In this document: positions 1-9,065 of the stretch, piece after piece
How the letters are laid out: the number at the start of each line of letters is the position of its first letter
Numbering within the stretch: the stretch's first letter is position 1
DNA from: Paraburkholderia aspalathi
GTDB lineage: Bacteria; Pseudomonadota; Gammaproteobacteria; Burkholderiales; Burkholderiaceae
NCBI RefSeq assembly: GCF_900116445.1
Contig: NZ_FPBH01000015.1
Span: 1-64,000, forward strand
Direction: 5' to 3'
DNA length: 64,000 nucleotides
Notes under the pieces: generated by a model
Told to the model about the DNA's origin: nothing
The model's database searches: none
Seen by the model: the letters and a program-made list of their open reading frames with translations, nothing else
Position numbers and translations under genes: made by a program

Positions 1-264
1 GTCACGGGCCATATGCTCGAGCCGGCGCAACTCGGGCAAGGTATTGCGGTCGCCTTTGTGGCGACGTTGTACGGTCTCGCGTTGGCGAATCTGGTTTTTC
101 TGCCCTTGTACGGAAAGATCAGGGCGCAGGTGGATAGCGAATTGCGCTTCAGACGTTTGTATCTCGATGGTTTGCTCGCGATTTCGCGCAAGGAGTCGCC
201 CCATACGATCGAAACCCGGCTCGCGGGTGATGTCCGGGAGCGATCGGCGGAGTTGCTGGGGTAA
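1..264 (+). CDS. motA: Flagellar motor stator protein MotA family, C-terminal end (5' end outside window)
   Basis: The reading frame is open from base 1, so this is the last 87 codons of a gene that begins upstream. It shows the hallmark MotA/ExbB segment GIAVAFVATLYGLALANLVF, a membrane helix that lines the proton path, followed by a short charged cytoplasmic tail. MotA-type subunits form the ion-driven stator with MotB. A motB-like gene follows 125 nt downstream, which supports the pairing. I cannot tell from this fragment whether it is the main flagellar stator or a second set such as MotCD. Confidence 0.85.
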   Translation, partial: VTGHMLEPAQLGQGIAVAFVATLYGLALANLVFLPLYGKIRAQVDSELRFRRLYLDGLLAISRKESPHTIETRLAGDVRERSAELLG

Positions 265-389
265 CCAGGGGTCGCCCTGGGGTTGCCCTGGGATTGCCTT
301 GGGATAACTCGGGATAGCCGGCCTCGATCGGTTGGCGCTAGCGCGCGACGCGCCCATTCAAACGCAATTCGGAAGCACACGTTTCGAGC

Positions 390-1103
390 ATGACAATCTC
401 CTCGGGTAACAAGCGCCTTGCGGCGGACAAAGCCGGCTATCGGCACGACGATGACGACGGCGATGGCGAGGCGCAATCCGGGCGTTGGTTGATTTCCTAC
501 GCGGACCTCATCACCACGTTGATGGTGCTGTTCCTGGCGCTTTACGCGCTGCAGCTGGCGAAAAACCGGGAGCTCGAAGTCAGGATGCTGGAGCGCCGCG
601 AGGTGAAAACGGCGACGGCTGCCGGCACCGCCCACGCGCCGGTGGCAGCAGTGCCGGGCGCACCGGAAGCCGCGAGACGGCAGCTTCTTGCCTTGCTGGC
701 GCCGCTTCAGGACAACCGGCAGATCACGATTTCGAATGCATCACAGGGCGTGGAAATCGCCATCAACGCGAAAATTCTCTTCAACTCGGGCGACGCGCGC
801 TTGTTGCCGGAGTCGTTCGGCGTCCTGGATCAGATCGCAGGGGTGCTGCGCGACCGATCGAAGAACAACATCCTCGTCGAGGGGCACACGGACAATGTGC
901 CGATATCGACAGCGAAGTACGAGTCCAATTGGGAGCTGTCGTCGGCACGAGCCGGCGCCGTGGTTCGATTCTTTGCCGACAAGGGCATCGAAGCTCACAG
1001 AATGGCCGCCATTGGCAGGGCGGACAACTTCCCCCTGATCATCGGCGACGATGCCGCAGCGCGCGCCGCGAACCGCCGCGTCACCATCCTCGTGGCATAT
1101 TGA
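390..1103 (+). CDS. motB: Flagellar motor stator protein MotB / OmpA-family peptidoglycan-binding protein
   Basis: 237 aa. A short charged cytoplasmic N-terminus leads into one membrane helix (about residues 30-55) with SYADLITTLMVLFLALY, which carries the conserved proton-binding Asp of MotB. The C-terminal OmpA-like domain (about 110-235) has VEGHTDNVPI, an ELSSARA helix and a final NRRVTILV, the usual peptidoglycan-binding pattern. The product should anchor the stator to the cell wall and form the ion channel with the upstream MotA-like subunit. The gap of 125 nt to motA is longer than in most motAB pairs. Confidence 0.88.
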   Translation: MTISSGNKRLAADKAGYRHDDDDGDGEAQSGRWLISYADLITTLMVLFLALYALQLAKNRELEVRMLERREVKTATAAGTAHAPVAAVPGAPEAARRQLLALLAPLQDNRQITISNASQGVEIAINAKILFNSGDARLLPESFGVLDQIAGVLRDRSKNNILVEGHTDNVPISTAKYESNWELSSARAGAVVRFFADKGIEAHRMAAIGRADNFPLIIGDDAAARAANRRVTILVAY

Positions 1104-2168
1104 GTCGCAAGCAGCGTGAGTACGCTGCGCGTCAACACGGATCTCTCTACGGTCCACATGAATCAAAACCGGCCATTTCTTGCCGCATCTTACTCAGCGC
1201 TGAACTAAGCCGGACACCGCGTGCTTCGCGAGCATCCAGGAGGCTATGCGACGCGCCAGGTACGAAGTTTTTTATCCACCGTCCGCAAAACCCCATCGTT
1301 TGAAACGCACCTTTTCGCCGCGTGACGCGCCACCAGCAAGGCGCTGCGTTTAGTGCGAGGCGAAGCGAGTGCATCGCTTACGCCACGCAAAAAAATTCGT
1401 GCGGCAGCCAGCCTGTCCCACGTTCAAGCGATTCATAAATCCTCCGTCAATCCCCGTAGTGCGGGCCAGCACACATAGCGATGCAGGTGCAGGCGCGTCA
1501 ATCTCGCAACCTGTCCGCCAGAACGACCGCTTGCTGTCTCAAGCTTGCGACACACTGGTCCACGACCTGTAAAAGCTACTTTTGTGTGTTGAGACCCGGC
1601 ATTTTTGACCTGGGCATTCGTCAAACCATTGCCAGTCATCGTGGCTGCGGGTTTCCCCACCCTCCAGAAATCACGCGTGGCGCATCGCGGCAACCCGCCG
1701 CCACGGCCGCTCACGGCGTATCAAACACGAATCATCGCGTGATGCGAACTCCCTTCTGCGGGCTGCACCGAATCGCTCATCACCGCCCAGCAAGGTTTTG
1801 AGGGCACATGGCACAGCGCGTGCAATAAGGGAGTCACAAAGCGAAACACGTTGCAGCCGGGAAGCAGCAAACGAGCAGAAGCAGCAGAAAAAAATCCCGG
1901 CAGCAGCAACAGTCTTCGTAGAACGCGTCGGGGAGTTCAACGCGCTTTACGGGGTGCGGCGGGGCCAACGAAAAACGGATGTCGATAAAGCACGGCGCGA
2001 ACGATCGATACGGGGTATCGACGATTCGTGACCGGGACGACGTGAAGCGCTGACCTCGCCACTTTTTCCGTCTCTGTGGACGGACCTCAACGCCGCACCG
2101 GTGGACCTGTTTTCAGGCAACTGACGCGGCACAAATCGAAGTCAACTTTCACTCTTACGGGGGTTAGC
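1104..2168. other. Long intergenic region upstream of the Flp pilus operon
   Basis: About 1.06 kb with only short overlapping reading frames and no recognisable domain or good ribosome site. It holds a candidate sigma-54 promoter at 1809-1824 and a small inverted repeat TCGATA-N5-TATCGA at 2005-2021. It most likely contains the control region and untranslated leader of the Tad operon. Confidence 0.6.
1809..1824 (+). promoter_or_regulatory. Candidate sigma-54 (-24/-12) promoter for the Flp/Tad operon
   Basis: The sequence TGGCACAGCGCGTGCA has GG and GC elements exactly 10 nt apart. It differs from the RpoN consensus TGGCACGN4TTGCA at only two positions. It lies about 345 nt before the flp start, which would leave a long leader. 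No sigma-54 activator gene is visible in the window. Confidence 0.35.
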
Positions 2169-2348
2169 ATGAAGAACACGATCCAACAATTTCTGCGCGA
2201 AGAAGACGGTGTTGCAGCGATCGAATATGGCCTGCTGGCCGGGCTGATTGCGGTGGCGATCATTGCGATTGTGACGACAATGGGTACGAACCTGAAAGCA
2301 GTGTTCACCACCATTTCGAACAAGTTGGCCACTGCCGCCGCGGCCTGA
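2169..2348 (+). CDS. flp: Flp family type IVb pilin
   Basis: 59 aa, the usual size of Flp pilins. After a short hydrophilic leader ending EEDG comes VAAIEYGLLAGLIAVAII, the prepilin-peptidase site (cleavage after Gly, Glu at +5, Tyr at +6) and hydrophobic assembly helix typical of the Flp subfamily. A longer in-frame start at 2076 is rejected because the ATG at 2169 is preceded by a G-rich Shine-Dalgarno-like stretch and gives a canonical leader. It is the major subunit of the pilus built by the following genes and the only pilin gene in the cluster. Confidence 0.95.
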   Translation: MKNTIQQFLREEDGVAAIEYGLLAGLIAVAIIAIVTTMGTNLKAVFTTISNKLATAAAA

Positions 2349-2483
2349 CGCACTTCGCAGCCTCAGGCGCAAAACCGATCGCCCGCCCTGTCTCGACGGT
2401 CCTTCGAGATAGGGTAGCGGCGGCTCGGTGCTTAAAAGAAGCGACTCCAGAAGGGCAATTCGATCCTTGAAACGGAGCAGACA

Positions 2484-3020
2484 ATGAACGGGGTTCCTTT
2501 TCCGGTTGGACCGTGCGTAATGACGTTGGTGTTGCTGGTCGCCTTGTGGGACTTGCAAACGCGCCGGATTCCTAACTGGTTGGTAGCGACAGGATTGATC
2601 GTGGCGATACCCGTGCAGTGGTTTACGCAGGGCGGTATCGACGGGATGCAGATGTGGTTGGGCGGCATGCTCGTAGGTGGTGCGATATTTTTGCCGGGCT
2701 ACGCGATGCGGCTGATGGGTGCGGGCGACGTGAAGCTGATGGCGGCGATCGGTGCTTTCTGCGGCGCTTACGGCGCACTCGAAATAGGTTTGGCGACCTG
2801 TGTGATTGGCGGAATCGGGTCGCTTGCAATATTGCTCCGGCGGCGCCAGATGCGCGTCGGACTGAGCGGGGTGGCGGCATTGCTGATCAGTTGCACGACG
2901 CCGGGAAACGGCACAAAGCAACGGCTGGGCAGTGTGGCTGAGAGTAGTGCGACGGGGACCATGCCGTACGGAGTGGCCATAGCAATAGGTAGCGCACTCG
3001 TGTTGTTCTACAGCGTGTGA
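2484..3020 (+). CDS. cpaA: Prepilin peptidase, CpaA/TadV family (A24)
   Basis: 178 aa polytopic membrane protein. The two catalytic aspartates of A24 aspartic prepilin peptidases are visible in DLQTRRIPN (about residue 25) and in the GAGDVKLMAAIG motif (about residue 77). It lacks the N-terminal methylase domain of PilD, as expected for TadV. It should cleave the Flp prepilin and probably the TadE/F pseudopilins. It lies 135 nt after flp. Confidence 0.93.
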   Translation: MNGVPFPVGPCVMTLVLLVALWDLQTRRIPNWLVATGLIVAIPVQWFTQGGIDGMQMWLGGMLVGGAIFLPGYAMRLMGAGDVKLMAAIGAFCGAYGALEIGLATCVIGGIGSLAILLRRRQMRVGLSGVAALLISCTTPGNGTKQRLGSVAESSATGTMPYGVAIAIGSALVLFYSV

Positions 3021-3048
3021 CGCAGACCCGCAGGCAAAAAATCGGGGG

Positions 3049-3888
3049 TTGAAAATGAAAAACGCGCGCGCTGTAACGATGCTGCTGATCGCGACGCTGG
3101 CCGGTCTCACCGCGGTGGTGTTTGCCTCGCGCTGGATGGCTTCGCAGGCGTCGAATGCCACGACCAGAATCGTGGTGGCCGCAACCGATATCAATCTCGG
3201 TCAGCGGATTGGACCAGACTTCCTCAAGGTCGCCGAATGGCCGTCGGACAGCGTGCCGCCCGGCGCGTTCACCGACGTCCGGAAACTCGACGGCCGCGTG
3301 ATAAAGGAAAGCCTCTTGCACGGTGAACCGATTGTCGACGCGAAGCTGACACCGGTTGGCACGCTCGGCGGCCTGTCGGCAGTCATCGGCGAAGGCAAGC
3401 GGGCCATCACGGTGCGGGTGAACGACGTGATCGGCGTAGCGGGCTTCGCGCTGCCGGGTAACTACGTCGACATCATCGTCAACACGCAGAAAGACAATCG
3501 CGATCCCGGTACGCAGCGCGATCAGAACATTTCGAAGATCGTACTCGAAAAGATTCTCGTGCTGGCCGTCGCACAGGAAGTGGGCCGCGACGAAACCAAG
3601 CCGAAGGTGGTCGATGCGGTGACGCTCGAAGTGTCGCCGGAACAGGCCGAGAAAATCGACCTGGCGCGCAGCATCGGCACGCTCTCACTGGTGTTGCGCA
3701 ACCAGATCGACCCGCAGGCGATCGACACCGCCGGCGCGACCAAGGCAACGCTGCTCAAGATGCCGGTTGCAGTAGTCGCCGCGTCTGAACCGAAACCGGT
3801 GCACATCGTACGGAAAGTGGCGGTGCGCGCGCCGGGCAACTGTGTCCGTGTGCTCGACGGCGCCGACGCAAGACAAGAATGCTTTTGA
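3049..3888 (+). CDS. cpaB: Flp pilus assembly protein CpaB/RcpC
   Basis: 279 aa. An N-terminal membrane anchor (about 5-25) is followed by an SAF-like domain (VVVAATDINLGQRIG, about 42-105) and an RcpC domain containing VRVNDVIGVAGFALPGNYVD and a later LEVSPEQAEKIDLA. CpaB sits in the periplasm and works with the secretin encoded next, probably stabilising or gating it. 28 nt separate it from cpaA. Confidence 0.93.
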   Translation: MKMKNARAVTMLLIATLAGLTAVVFASRWMASQASNATTRIVVAATDINLGQRIGPDFLKVAEWPSDSVPPGAFTDVRKLDGRVIKESLLHGEPIVDAKLTPVGTLGGLSAVIGEGKRAITVRVNDVIGVAGFALPGNYVDIIVNTQKDNRDPGTQRDQNISKIVLEKILVLAVAQEVGRDETKPKVVDAVTLEVSPEQAEKIDLARSIGTLSLVLRNQIDPQAIDTAGATKATLLKMPVAVVAASEPKPVHIVRKVAVRAPGNCVRVLDGADARQECF

Positions 3889-3977
3889 CAGGCCTTAGCC
3901 TGCAAGCCGTGACCGATATGCGTGACTGACCTCCAAGTTCAGCGCGTCAAAAAAGCGGCACATAACGGGGGTAGGAC

Positions 3978-5996
3978 ATGAACGCCAGAACGAATCAGCG
4001 CGCTCGCGCGCCGCAGGACCCGCTTGGCCCAGGTGAATCACGCGGATTGCATTCGCGCTCACCTCGCGGCCGGACCCGGATCGCTGAAGCCTGCACCTGC
4101 GTGGTGGTCGGACTGTATCTGTCGATGCTACCGGTCGCGCAAGCGGCCGGACAGAATGCGGCCGCCAATGTGCCGGGTCTGCCGGATATGCCGCTCACCG
4201 TGGCGTCAAACGGAGCCGTGCATCTGACCATCGCGGCAACGGGCATGAGCGGCGGCGCCTCTTCCGGCGGCGCGGCGCAGGCCAGTCGCGGACCCAACTG
4301 CAGTGGCCCGGTTGCGGAACATACCTCAGTGACGATCCCGGTTGGCAAATCCGCGATGGTCGATGTGCGCGAACCCGTGCGCAGTCGCACCGTCGGCAAT
4401 CCGTCAATCGTGCAGGCGATGCTGGTGTCGCCGCAAACGCTTTATCTGCTCGGCTCGGACGTCGGCACCACCAACATGATCGTGCAAGGCCGCAGCGGCT
4501 CCTGCACGATCATCGACGTGAGCGTCGGCGCGGACCCGGGCGGCCTGCAGCAGACGCTCGCCGCGCTGATGCCGGAGGAAACCGGCATCCAGGTCAAAAC
4601 AGCCGCCGATACGCTGGTGCTGACCGGCACGGTCACCGATGCTGTGAAGGCCGAGCGCGTGATGGAACTGGCGCGCGCCTTCGTGGCCCGGCCGACCACC
4701 GCGTTGCAAGGCGGTGCGCAGATGGGAAGCGGTCCGTTGCCGATCGGTGCGGCGCCGCGCGCGATGGGCGCATCAGCGCCGGCGCCGGCGCTCGGTGGCG
4801 GGAGTGGCGAGCGCATCATCAACATGATGCATGTGGCTGCACCGCAGCAGGTCATGCTCGAAGTGAAGGTCGCCGAAGTCTCGAAGACGCTGATCGACCA
4901 ACTCGGTGTCGCGGCCAACATCCAGGGCGGCATCGGCAGCTGGAGTTTCGGCTTGCTGGCGAATTACCTGTCTGGCGGGTTGAGCGCGCTGACTGCCTCG
5001 AAGGCGAACAATCTCCCGCTCAACCTCGCGGTCGATGCGCAGAAAACCGATCAGCTCGTGAAGATCCTCGCGGAGCCGAATCTGATGGCGATCAGCGGCC
5101 AGGAAGCGAGCTTTCTCGCGGGCGGCAAGGTCTACATTCCGGTACCGCAAAGCAACGGCGCTGGCGGCACGACGATCGTGTTGCAGGAAGAACAATACGG
5201 TGTCGGGCTAACCTTCACGCCGACGGTGCTCGAAGGTGGCCGTATCAATCTCAAGGTGTCGCCGGAAGTGTCAGAGCTGTCGTCGACCGGTGTGGTGGTC
5301 ACCGCCGGCAACTCGAACACGACCTCGATTCTGCCTTTGATCACGACGCGGCGCGCCTCGACCACGCTGCAGGTGTTCGACGGTCAGAGCTTCGCGATCG
5401 GCGGTCTCCTGAAGAGCAACGTGACGGGCTCGATCAAAGGCCTGCCTGGCGCTGCTGAACTGCCGGTGCTCGGCGCGCTGTTTCGCAGCACCAGCTATGA
5501 ACAGGACAAGACCGAACTGGTGTTCGTCGTGACACCGCGTCTCGCCAAGCCGCTGCCGCAGCACTATCCGCTGCCGACCGACGGTTTCAGCGACGCCAAC
5601 GAAGGGAACGTGTATCTGACAGGCCATATGGAGGGCACGAAGCGCGCCGCGCCAGCAGCAGGGGCCACGGCACCGGTTGCACCGAATTCGCCGAACGCCC
5701 CCTCGACACCGGCCGCGCCTGACATGCCCGCGGCAATCAGCCAGACACCGGTCGTGACTACGCCTGTCGCAACGCCGGCTACGTCCACGCAACCGTTGCC
5801 ACCCACGCAACCCAAGCCCGGCCAGGACGATCGTACGCCGGCTCCGGTGGCCGCGACCACCCCGGCCCGCTCATCGACGGCAACGGCTGGCGGCGCGTCG
5901 CAGCAACTCACCGCCGTGAAGCCCGACCCGGCCCACGACGCCGCTCTCGTCAGCCAGGCATCGGCGGCCGGCGCCGACTCACACGCCGCGCGCTGA
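3978..5996 (+). CDS. cpaC: Flp pilus secretin CpaC/RcpA
   Basis: 672 aa outer-membrane secretin. After a signal-like segment ending near VAQAAGQ, an N-terminal pilus-secretin domain (about 115-185: VREPVRSRTVGNPSIVQAML) and a BON-like part are followed by the secretin domain (about 280-525) with VEVS-type repeats and the closing ELPVLGALFRSTSYEQDKTE and LVFVVTPRL. Residues from about 545 to the end form a long Pro/Ala/Thr-rich low-complexity tail, which makes the protein longer than most CpaC. It forms the pore through which the Flp pilus leaves the cell. Confidence 0.93.
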   Translation: MNARTNQRARAPQDPLGPGESRGLHSRSPRGRTRIAEACTCVVVGLYLSMLPVAQAAGQNAAANVPGLPDMPLTVASNGAVHLTIAATGMSGGASSGGAAQASRGPNCSGPVAEHTSVTIPVGKSAMVDVREPVRSRTVGNPSIVQAMLVSPQTLYLLGSDVGTTNMIVQGRSGSCTIIDVSVGADPGGLQQTLAALMPEETGIQVKTAADTLVLTGTVTDAVKAERVMELARAFVARPTTALQGGAQMGSGPLPIGAAPRAMGASAPAPALGGGSGERIINMMHVAAPQQVMLEVKVAEVSKTLIDQLGVAANIQGGIGSWSFGLLANYLSGGLSALTASKANNLPLNLAVDAQKTDQLVKILAEPNLMAISGQEASFLAGGKVYIPVPQSNGAGGTTIVLQEEQYGVGLTFTPTVLEGGRINLKVSPEVSELSSTGVVVTAGNSNTTSILPLITTRRASTTLQVFDGQSFAIGGLLKSNVTGSIKGLPGAAELPVLGALFRSTSYEQDKTELVFVVTPRLAKPLPQHYPLPTDGFSDANEGNVYLTGHMEGTKRAAPAAGATAPVAPNSPNAPSTPAAPDMPAAISQTPVVTTPVATPATSTQPLPPTQPKPGQDDRTPAPVAATTPARSSTATAGGASQQLTAVKPDPAHDAALVSQASAAGADSHAAR

Positions 5997-6019
5997 ATCG
6001 CGGCCCATCGGAGACCGAC

Positions 6020-6313
6020 ATGACATCCACCAAGACACTGATCCGCGCAGCCTTATGCGCCGGCCTGAGCGTTGCGCTCGCCGGTTGCCTGACTTCGACG
6101 CCGCACTGGGACGCGACGTTCGGCGACTCAGTCAACCAGATCAAGGAAATGCAGACACTCAACCCGCAAGCCTCGGCCAATACCGATCCGGTTGCGGGCA
6201 TCGACGGTAATGCGGCGGCAGCGGCACAGAAGAGCTATGCCAAATCGTTCACGGCGCCGCCCCCACCGGCCAACAGCCTCACGATCGGCGTCGGCTCATC
6301 GAGCAGCTATTGA
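6020..6313 (+). CDS. Small lipoprotein in the CpaD position of the Tad operon
   Basis: 97 aa. The N-terminus is a lipoprotein signal ending ALAGC, so the mature protein would start at the Cys near residue 23. The mature part has a short WDATFGDSVNQI segment, which recurs in Tad-locus lipoproteins of this group, then an Ala/Pro/Ser-rich tail. By position between cpaC and cpaE it could act like CpaD or a pilotin for the secretin, but it is far shorter than CpaD. Function inferred from context only. Confidence 0.8.
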   Translation: MTSTKTLIRAALCAGLSVALAGCLTSTPHWDATFGDSVNQIKEMQTLNPQASANTDPVAGIDGNAAAAAQKSYAKSFTAPPPPANSLTIGVGSSSSY

Positions 6314-6359
6314 AACAGCGCGGCCAGGCGGCTCGGGCTCGAGCCAGCGGAGACACACC

Positions 6360-7589
6360 ATGATCGACATTCTCCTGATTTCGTCCAGCGCGGAGCGCGC
6401 GCCGCACATCGCAGCGCGTCTCGAAGCTAGCGACGTTGCGTTCCGTCTGCGTACGCTGCACGGCACCGCGAAGCAGTTGCGCGTGCATGCCGCGGCGATC
6501 AAGAGCGCGGATCTGCTGATCGTCGACGATGCCGAGCTGACGCCACGCGAACTGGGTGGCGTGGAAGAGGCGCTGTCCCATACGCCGAATCTGCACTGCA
6601 TGCTGGTGACGCCCGCACCGTCGACCACGCTCCTGATGGCGGCGATGCGCGTGGGCGTGCGGCACGTGCTTTCCTGGCCGCTCGACGAACGCGAAATCGG
6701 CGATGCGCTCGCGCATATCTCGGCGAAGAAAACCGCCGGCGTGCGGCGCGACGGCCGTGTGGTGTCATTCACATCGTGCAAGGGCGGCAGCGGCACCACG
6801 TTGATCGCCGTGAATCTCGCCTACACACTCGCCGCGTCGCGCGACAAACGCGTTCTGTTGATCGATCTGAACCAGCAGTTCGCCGACGCGAGCCTGCTGG
6901 TGGCCGACAAGCCGCCGCCCGCGACGCTGGCCGACCTGTGTGCGCAGATCGATCGCCTCGACGTGGCGCTCTTCGAAGCTTGCGTAATGCACGTGCACGC
7001 GAATCTCGACGTACTGGCCGGCGCGGGCGATCCGGTCAAATCGGGCGAGCTGCGAGCCGCGCATCTGGAGCGGATTCTGACGCTGGTGCGCGAGCAATAC
7101 GATGCGGTGTTGATCGACGTCGGCCAGAACATCAATCCGTTGGCGATTCACGCGCTCGATCACAGCGACTCTATCTGGATGGTGGTGCGGCAGAACATCC
7201 TGTATCTGCATGCTGGCCGCCGCATGCTCGACATCTTCAAGGAGCTCGGTTATCCAGCGAGCAAGGTGAAGGTGATCGTCAACCAGTACGACAAAAAGGC
7301 GCGGATCGATCTCGCGACGCTCGAAGCAACGCTCAACGCGAAGATCGCACACCATCTGCCGCGCGACGAGAAACAGGCGACTGAAGCGCTGAACCATGGT
7401 GTGCCGCTGGTGACGTCGGCGAAAGGCAGTGCGCTTGCACACGGCATCACGCTACTGGCCGAGATGCTCTGGCCGCAGCCTGTCAGGTCGCGCAAGAGTG
7501 TGCTTGGGCGTCTGTTCGCAAGCAGGACGAATGCTTCTAATGCGTCGAATGCTTCGAAATCGCCGCCGCAACTGAAGGCCGGACATTGA
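6360..7589 (+). CDS. cpaE: Pilus assembly ATPase-like protein CpaE/TadZ
   Basis: 409 aa from the ATG at 6360. An earlier in-frame start at 6192 would overlap the preceding gene heavily and is rejected. The N-terminal about 120 residues look like an atypical receiver domain. The rest is a ParA/MinD-type P-loop domain with the deviant Walker A CKGGSGTT (about residue 140), VLLIDLNQQFADASL and a later IVNQYDKKARI. TadZ places the Tad machine at the cell pole. The C-terminus is Ser/Asn-rich. Confidence 0.92.
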   Translation: MIDILLISSSAERAPHIAARLEASDVAFRLRTLHGTAKQLRVHAAAIKSADLLIVDDAELTPRELGGVEEALSHTPNLHCMLVTPAPSTTLLMAAMRVGVRHVLSWPLDEREIGDALAHISAKKTAGVRRDGRVVSFTSCKGGSGTTLIAVNLAYTLAASRDKRVLLIDLNQQFADASLLVADKPPPATLADLCAQIDRLDVALFEACVMHVHANLDVLAGAGDPVKSGELRAAHLERILTLVREQYDAVLIDVGQNINPLAIHALDHSDSIWMVVRQNILYLHAGRRMLDIFKELGYPASKVKVIVNQYDKKARIDLATLEATLNAKIAHHLPRDEKQATEALNHGVPLVTSAKGSALAHGITLLAEMLWPQPVRSRKSVLGRLFASRTNASNASNASKSPPQLKAGH

Positions 7590-7645
7590 ACCTGGCAAGG
7601 TCCGACTGAGTCCGGTTGCCATCGAAAAGAAAAGCGGAGAGCACC

Positions 7646-9031
7646 ATGTCATTGCGCGAACAGTTAATGATGCAAAACGTCACCATGCCGTTCGACGGCA
7701 GCAGCGGAAGCACCGCGGCAGCAGCGGGCGTTGCGGCCGAAAGCCTTGCGGCACGGCGCGCGTACCAGCAACTCAAGATGAACGTTCATCAGGCGATCAT
7801 CGACCGGGTCGAACTCGACAAGCTGCAACGCCTGTCGCCCGAGCAGATCAAGCGCGAACTCGCGCAACTGGTGGAGCGGATCCTCGAGGAAGACAAGATT
7901 CCCATGAACGAGCTCGAGCGCCGCCGTCTCGCGCAGGACGTTCACGACGAAATGGTTGGGCTCGGCCCGCTCGAACCGCTGCTCAGCGACCCGACCGTCT
8001 CCGACATTCTCGTCAACACGTCGCAGCACGTGTACGTGGAGCGGCGTGGCCGCCTCGAACACACGGACGTGACCTTCTACGACGACGCGCATCTGATGAA
8101 GATCATCGAGCGCATCGTCTCGCGGGTGGGTCGCCGGATCGACGAATCCACGCCGATGGTCGACGCGCGTTTGCCCGACGGTTCTCGCGTCAACGCGATC
8201 ATTCCGCCGTCGGCGATCGACGGTCCGCTGGTGTCGATTCGCCGCTTCGCCGTGAATCCGCTGACGGTTGCCGACATGATTGACAACCAGAGCTTTACGC
8301 CCGCGATGGCGCAATTGCTCGAAGCGCTCATCAAATCGAAGCTGAACGTACTGATTTCGGGCGGCACGGGCAGCGGGAAGACGACGTTGCTCAATCTGCT
8401 CTCCGGCTTCATTCCTGAAGATGAGCGCGTCGTTACGATCGAAGATGCCGCAGAGCTGCAGATGCGCCAGCAACACGTGCTGCGACTCGAGACGCGGCCA
8501 CCGAATATCGAAGGCAAAGGTGAAATCTCGCAGCGCTCACTGGTACGCAACGCGTTGCGGATGCGCCCCGACCGCATCGTGCTCGGCGAAGTTCGCGGCG
8601 CCGAAGCGCTCGACATGCTGCATGCAATGAACACCGGCCACGAAGGATCAATGGCGACGCTGCACGCGAACACGCCACGCGATGCGTTGACGCGGCTCGA
8701 GAATATGGTGAGCATGGCGGGTCTGACGATGCCAATCAAGGCGGTGCGCCAGCAGATCGCATCGGCGATCACGGTAGTGGTGCAGGCCTCGCGTTTGACC
8801 GACGGCCGCCGCAAGCTGATGAGCATTCAGGAAATCACCGGCATGGAAGGCGACATCATCAACATGCAGGAAATCTTCACGTTCAAGCGGACCGGCGTCG
8901 ACGAAAACGGCATGATCAAAGGGCATTTCTGCGCGACCGGCGTACGGCCGAAGTTCTGCGAGCGGCTGGCGGGTTTCGGCATTGCGTTGCCGGACCAGAT
9001 GTTCGATCCGGCACGGCGCTTCGAGGTGTGA
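7646..9031 (+). CDS. cpaF: Tad secretion/pilus motor ATPase CpaF/TadA
   Basis: 461 aa. The ATG at 7646 follows GGAGA at good spacing and is preferred over an upstream TTG. It is a type II/IV secretion ATPase with an N-terminal helical part, DILVNTSQHVYVERRG, Walker A GGTGSGKTTL (about residue 240), an Asp box RPDRIVLGEVRGAE, and a His box MATLHANTPRDAL. It powers Flp pilus assembly in the cytoplasm with TadB and TadC, which follow directly. Confidence 0.96.
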   Translation: MSLREQLMMQNVTMPFDGSSGSTAAAAGVAAESLAARRAYQQLKMNVHQAIIDRVELDKLQRLSPEQIKRELAQLVERILEEDKIPMNELERRRLAQDVHDEMVGLGPLEPLLSDPTVSDILVNTSQHVYVERRGRLEHTDVTFYDDAHLMKIIERIVSRVGRRIDESTPMVDARLPDGSRVNAIIPPSAIDGPLVSIRRFAVNPLTVADMIDNQSFTPAMAQLLEALIKSKLNVLISGGTGSGKTTLLNLLSGFIPEDERVVTIEDAAELQMRQQHVLRLETRPPNIEGKGEISQRSLVRNALRMRPDRIVLGEVRGAEALDMLHAMNTGHEGSMATLHANTPRDALTRLENMVSMAGLTMPIKAVRQQIASAITVVVQASRLTDGRRKLMSIQEITGMEGDIINMQEIFTFKRTGVDENGMIKGHFCATGVRPKFCERLAGFGIALPDQMFDPARRFEV

Positions 9032-9065
9032 GCATGCCTAACACAATGGCTTCAGGGAGGCGGAT

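Noticed and set aside
1104..2168. Small frames in the long region upstream of flp as genes
   Set aside because: All are short, overlap each other, and lack ribosome sites and recognisable features.
2142..3194. Long minus-strand frame of 350 codons opposite flp and cpaA
   Set aside because: It is a shadow of the plus-strand genes: no ribosome site, odd composition, and both opposite genes have clear family motifs.
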